A stretch of 64,000 nucleotides of DNA from Drosophila persimilis (lineage: Eukaryota; Arthropoda; Insecta; Diptera; Drosophilidae), in NCBI RefSeq assembly GCF_003286085.1, contig NW_020825289.1, forward strand, positions 20,238,001 to 20,302,000, in the 5' to 3' direction. A program made the position numbers and the translations under genes. The notes below the pieces were generated by a model, which saw nothing but the letters and a program-made list of their open reading frames with translations, searched no databases and was not told where the DNA came from. Below are positions 61,867 to 64,000 of this stretch, in pieces. Position 1 is the stretch's first letter. Every line of letters starts with the position of its first letter.

Positions 61867-63763
61867 ATGTCGTCAGCGATGAATCCCTGCAATGTGTGCG
61901 ACCAGCCGACCAAGAGCAAGTGCTCCAACTGCAACCAGGTCTCCTACTGCAGCGTGCAGCACCAGAAGCAGGACTGGAAAGCCCACAAGTCCAGTTGCCA
62001 CCCATTCAAGGCAGGTTTTCGCGAACTTTCCTGCCCCGCTACGACATAACCTCAACCTCACATTCATTTTCAGATTGCCCACAATGATCTGCTTGGACGA
62101 CACTTGGTGGCCACGCGTACAATAAAGCCCTACGAGATCATACTGAAGGAGGCGCCGCTGGTGCGAGGACCAGCACAGATCACGCCGCCCGTCTGCATGG
62201 GATGCCTGAACAGCATCGAGCCCGAGGATCACATCGACTGTGACCTATGCGGATGGCCCCTGTGTGGACCCGAGTGCAAATCGCTCGGGGAGCACAGGGC
62301 GGAGTGTCAGCTTACCCAGGAGCGGGGTCAGAAGGTCAACGTTCACGAGTTCAACGGCTCCCATCCGCTGTACACCTGCGTGAGCACCGTGCGCTGTCTG
62401 CTCATCGGTGAGACAAGCCCGGAGAAGGCGAGCAAGTTCCAGGAGCTGGAGTCCCTGGAGTCGACCAGGCGTGGGTCCAACCAGTGGAAGGCAGACCTGG
62501 CCAGCATTGGCCAGTTCATACCCAAGTGAGTATCACCATTTGGGGAGACTCATGATGCGATTCTAATCTAATCATCGGTTTCCGGCCAGGTTCTTCAAGA
62601 CAGAGAAGTTCAGCGAGGAGGAAGTCATGAGAGCAGTGGGTGCCCTCCAGATCAATGGCCACGAAGTCCCCACCTCCGATCCCCCGCACGTGGCCGTCTT
62701 CTACACGGCCTCCTTCACGGAGCACTCTTGCATGCCGAATCTGGCCAAGAGCTTCAACAAGAACGGACACTGCATCCTGTGGGCCCCGCGCGAGATCAAG
62801 AAAAACTCTCACTTGAGCATCTGCTACTCAGACGCAATGTGGGGTACTGCTGATCGACAGCGGCATCTCGTTCAGACGAAGCTCTTCAAGTGCGCCTGCG
62901 ATCGCTGTACCGATGTCACGGAGCTGGGCACCAACTACAGCGCCATAAAGTGTGAGGACCGACGGTGCGATGGTCTGATGCTGCCAAGCAAAACCGACGA
63001 TTGGAATGGAAGTTGGAAGTGAGTGTCACGGCGTATCGCCGTACCGTGCGCTCCCTTTTAATACTCCAATAACCTTGTGCTCCTTTCCAGGTGCCGCGAG
63101 TGCCAGAAACAGGTACAGAAGCATTATATAGACCAGATCCTGGAGCGTGCGGGCAAGGACCTGCAGAGCATGGAGAAAACGGCCGAAAACGGTTTAAAGT
63201 GAGTAATTTCCAGATGGCAAAGTTGTCTCAACTCGGCACTCTTCTCCCTTCTACAGATACCTGAAGCACTACGAGAAGTGGCTGCCGCCGCGGCACTACC
63301 ACATGAGTGAAGTTAAGATTCTGCTGGTCCAGCTCCTGGCCAAGGATCAGCAGGAGCTGATGGTAATGCCCGACGACAAGTTGGCACTGAAGCTGCAGTT
63401 CGCCTGGGATCTCGTCCAACTATACGAGACCATTGCGCCATGTAAGGGCCATAACTGATATTTTGCAGCGTATGCGGGGGCGTTATCTCAAGTGATTCTA
63501 TCCTATTATGTGTATCCACAGGTGAGGTACGCACGCTCGGCACGCTTTGTTTCGAGCTGCACTCGGCCATTGCCGAGCAAACACGTCGCGTGTCCCTGGA
63601 GACGAGTCTGTCACCCAAGGACCGGCTGGAGGAGTCACTCCTGTACGTGGACAAATGCGTGAACTACCTGCAGTACGAGTCGGACATCTTTGTGGAGGGT
63701 CACATTCTCAAACAGGCCAAGATCAATCGCGATGCCTTGCGCATGGTCATGAGGATCTCCTAG
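61867..63763 (+). CDS. MYND/SET protein of the SMYD (arthropod SmydA-like) family
   Basis: Six exons: 61867-62010, 62074-62525, 62590-63018, 63091-63198, 63257-63441 and 63522-63763 (519 residues). It opens with a MYND zinc finger (CNVCDQPTKSKCSNCNQVSY...HKSSCHPF), then the SET start LLGRHLVATRTIKPYEIILK. A zinc-binding insert follows (CMGCLNSIEPEDHIDCDLCG). The SET core has EHSCMPN where NHSCxPN is usual, then ICYSD with the conserved Tyr, then the post-SET cysteines CACDRC. MYND before SET fits the arthropod SmydA class of putative lysine methyltransferases. The first intron (62011-62073) must use a GC donor (AAG|GCAGGT) to keep the frame. The start at 61867 (MSSAMNPCNVC) is preferred; an in-frame ATG at 61720 would add 49 unconvincing residues. 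CG8503 is a candidate orthologue by order only. Confidence 0.88.
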
Positions 63764-63897
63764 CTGGCCTCCCCCCAATCCGTTGCCGGCAATTGAATCA
63801 GAGTACCCATGTCGTCCAGAGATAATCAGCAATTATTCAGAAGTGCCAGCTAGCCTCTCGCAGGGGGTCTCAAGTGCATGCCTGTTTCGAAATCAGA

Positions 63898-63903
63898 AAT
63901 AAA
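63898..63903 (+). terminator. polyadenylation signal of the SMYD gene
   Basis: AATAAA 135 bp after the TAG stop codon, at the expected distance for a short 3' UTR. Confidence 0.65.
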
Positions 63904-64000
63904 TTATCATTACTGGATTTGCTTAATTGTCTACCACCGACTGATTTCCACAATCGGATTCGCCGAATCACCGAACAGTACCATTCAATCTGCAGAGTAA

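Noticed and set aside
1..64000. CRISPR arrays, bacterial operons, ribosome-binding sites, rRNA genes
   Set aside because: The DNA is eukaryotic with spliced genes. No regularly spaced repeat-spacer arrays or rRNA-like sequence were found.

Overview
The window is genomic DNA of a Drosophila-type fly. Its genes have short introns of about 55-80 bp with GT...AG ends, TATCGATA (DRE) promoter boxes, CAG/CAA 'opa' repeats, many CA and CT microsatellites, and proteins that match Drosophila gene families. The gene content (TGIF-type homeobox gene achi/vis, TMEM131, Ufc1, a ZAD zinc-finger gene, Prosbeta1, Rrp42, EMC7, Opa1, Snrk, Usp20-33, a SMYD gene) is that of Muller element C (D. melanogaster chromosome arm 2R). 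There is one achi/vis gene here, against the tandem pair of D. melanogaster. The species itself cannot be read from the sequence. Exon boundaries below come from splice signals and reading-phase bookkeeping, and the joined coding lengths are all multiples of three.

Layout. 1-9.99 kb: the 3' part of a single-pass membrane protein gene with PPxY and LPxY motifs, then non-coding DNA. 10-12.1 kb: achi/vis (minus). 13-14.8 kb: an intronless piggyBac-transposase-derived gene with a degenerate catalytic core. 15-16.4 kb: a probable mitochondrial helical-repeat protein (minus). 17.7-23 kb: TMEM131 (plus). 23.3-24 kb: Ufc1 (minus). 25.4-27.3 kb: ZAD zinc-finger gene (minus). 27.6-27.9 kb: a 232-bp MITE with TTA target duplication. 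28.2-29.8 kb: monocarboxylate-type transporter (plus). 30.1-32.3 kb: Prosbeta1 and Rrp42, head to head around a DRE. 32.4-33.3 kb: EMC7 (minus). 33.8-34.6 kb: XRCC2-like recombinase (minus), with a decayed copy of its 5' part just beyond. 34.6-43.2 kb: gene-poor DNA, probably the 5' intron and regulatory region of the next gene. 43.2-45.4 kb: a second, larger monocarboxylate-type transporter (plus). 46.6-51.3 kb: Opa1, 14 coding exons (minus). 52.3-55.4 kb: SNF-related kinase SNRK (minus). 56.4-59.6 kb: Usp20-33 (plus). 60.2-61.7 kb: an imperfectly duplicated block with possible minus-strand coding. 61.9-63.8 kb: a SMYD-type MYND/SET gene (plus).

These are mostly housekeeping genes packed head to head or tail to tail, with no operon logic. 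Shared themes are protein quality control (proteasome beta1, UFMylation E2, deubiquitinase, ER insertase subunit, TMEM131 collagen secretion), mitochondria (Opa1 and the probable mitochondrial protein) and two SLC16-like transporters. The points most worth a second look are the piggyBac-derived gene, a dispersed repeat lying just upstream of Opa1 and of the probable mitochondrial gene, the MITE, the missing start codon and decayed duplicate of the XRCC2-like gene, and the duplicated block before the SMYD gene.
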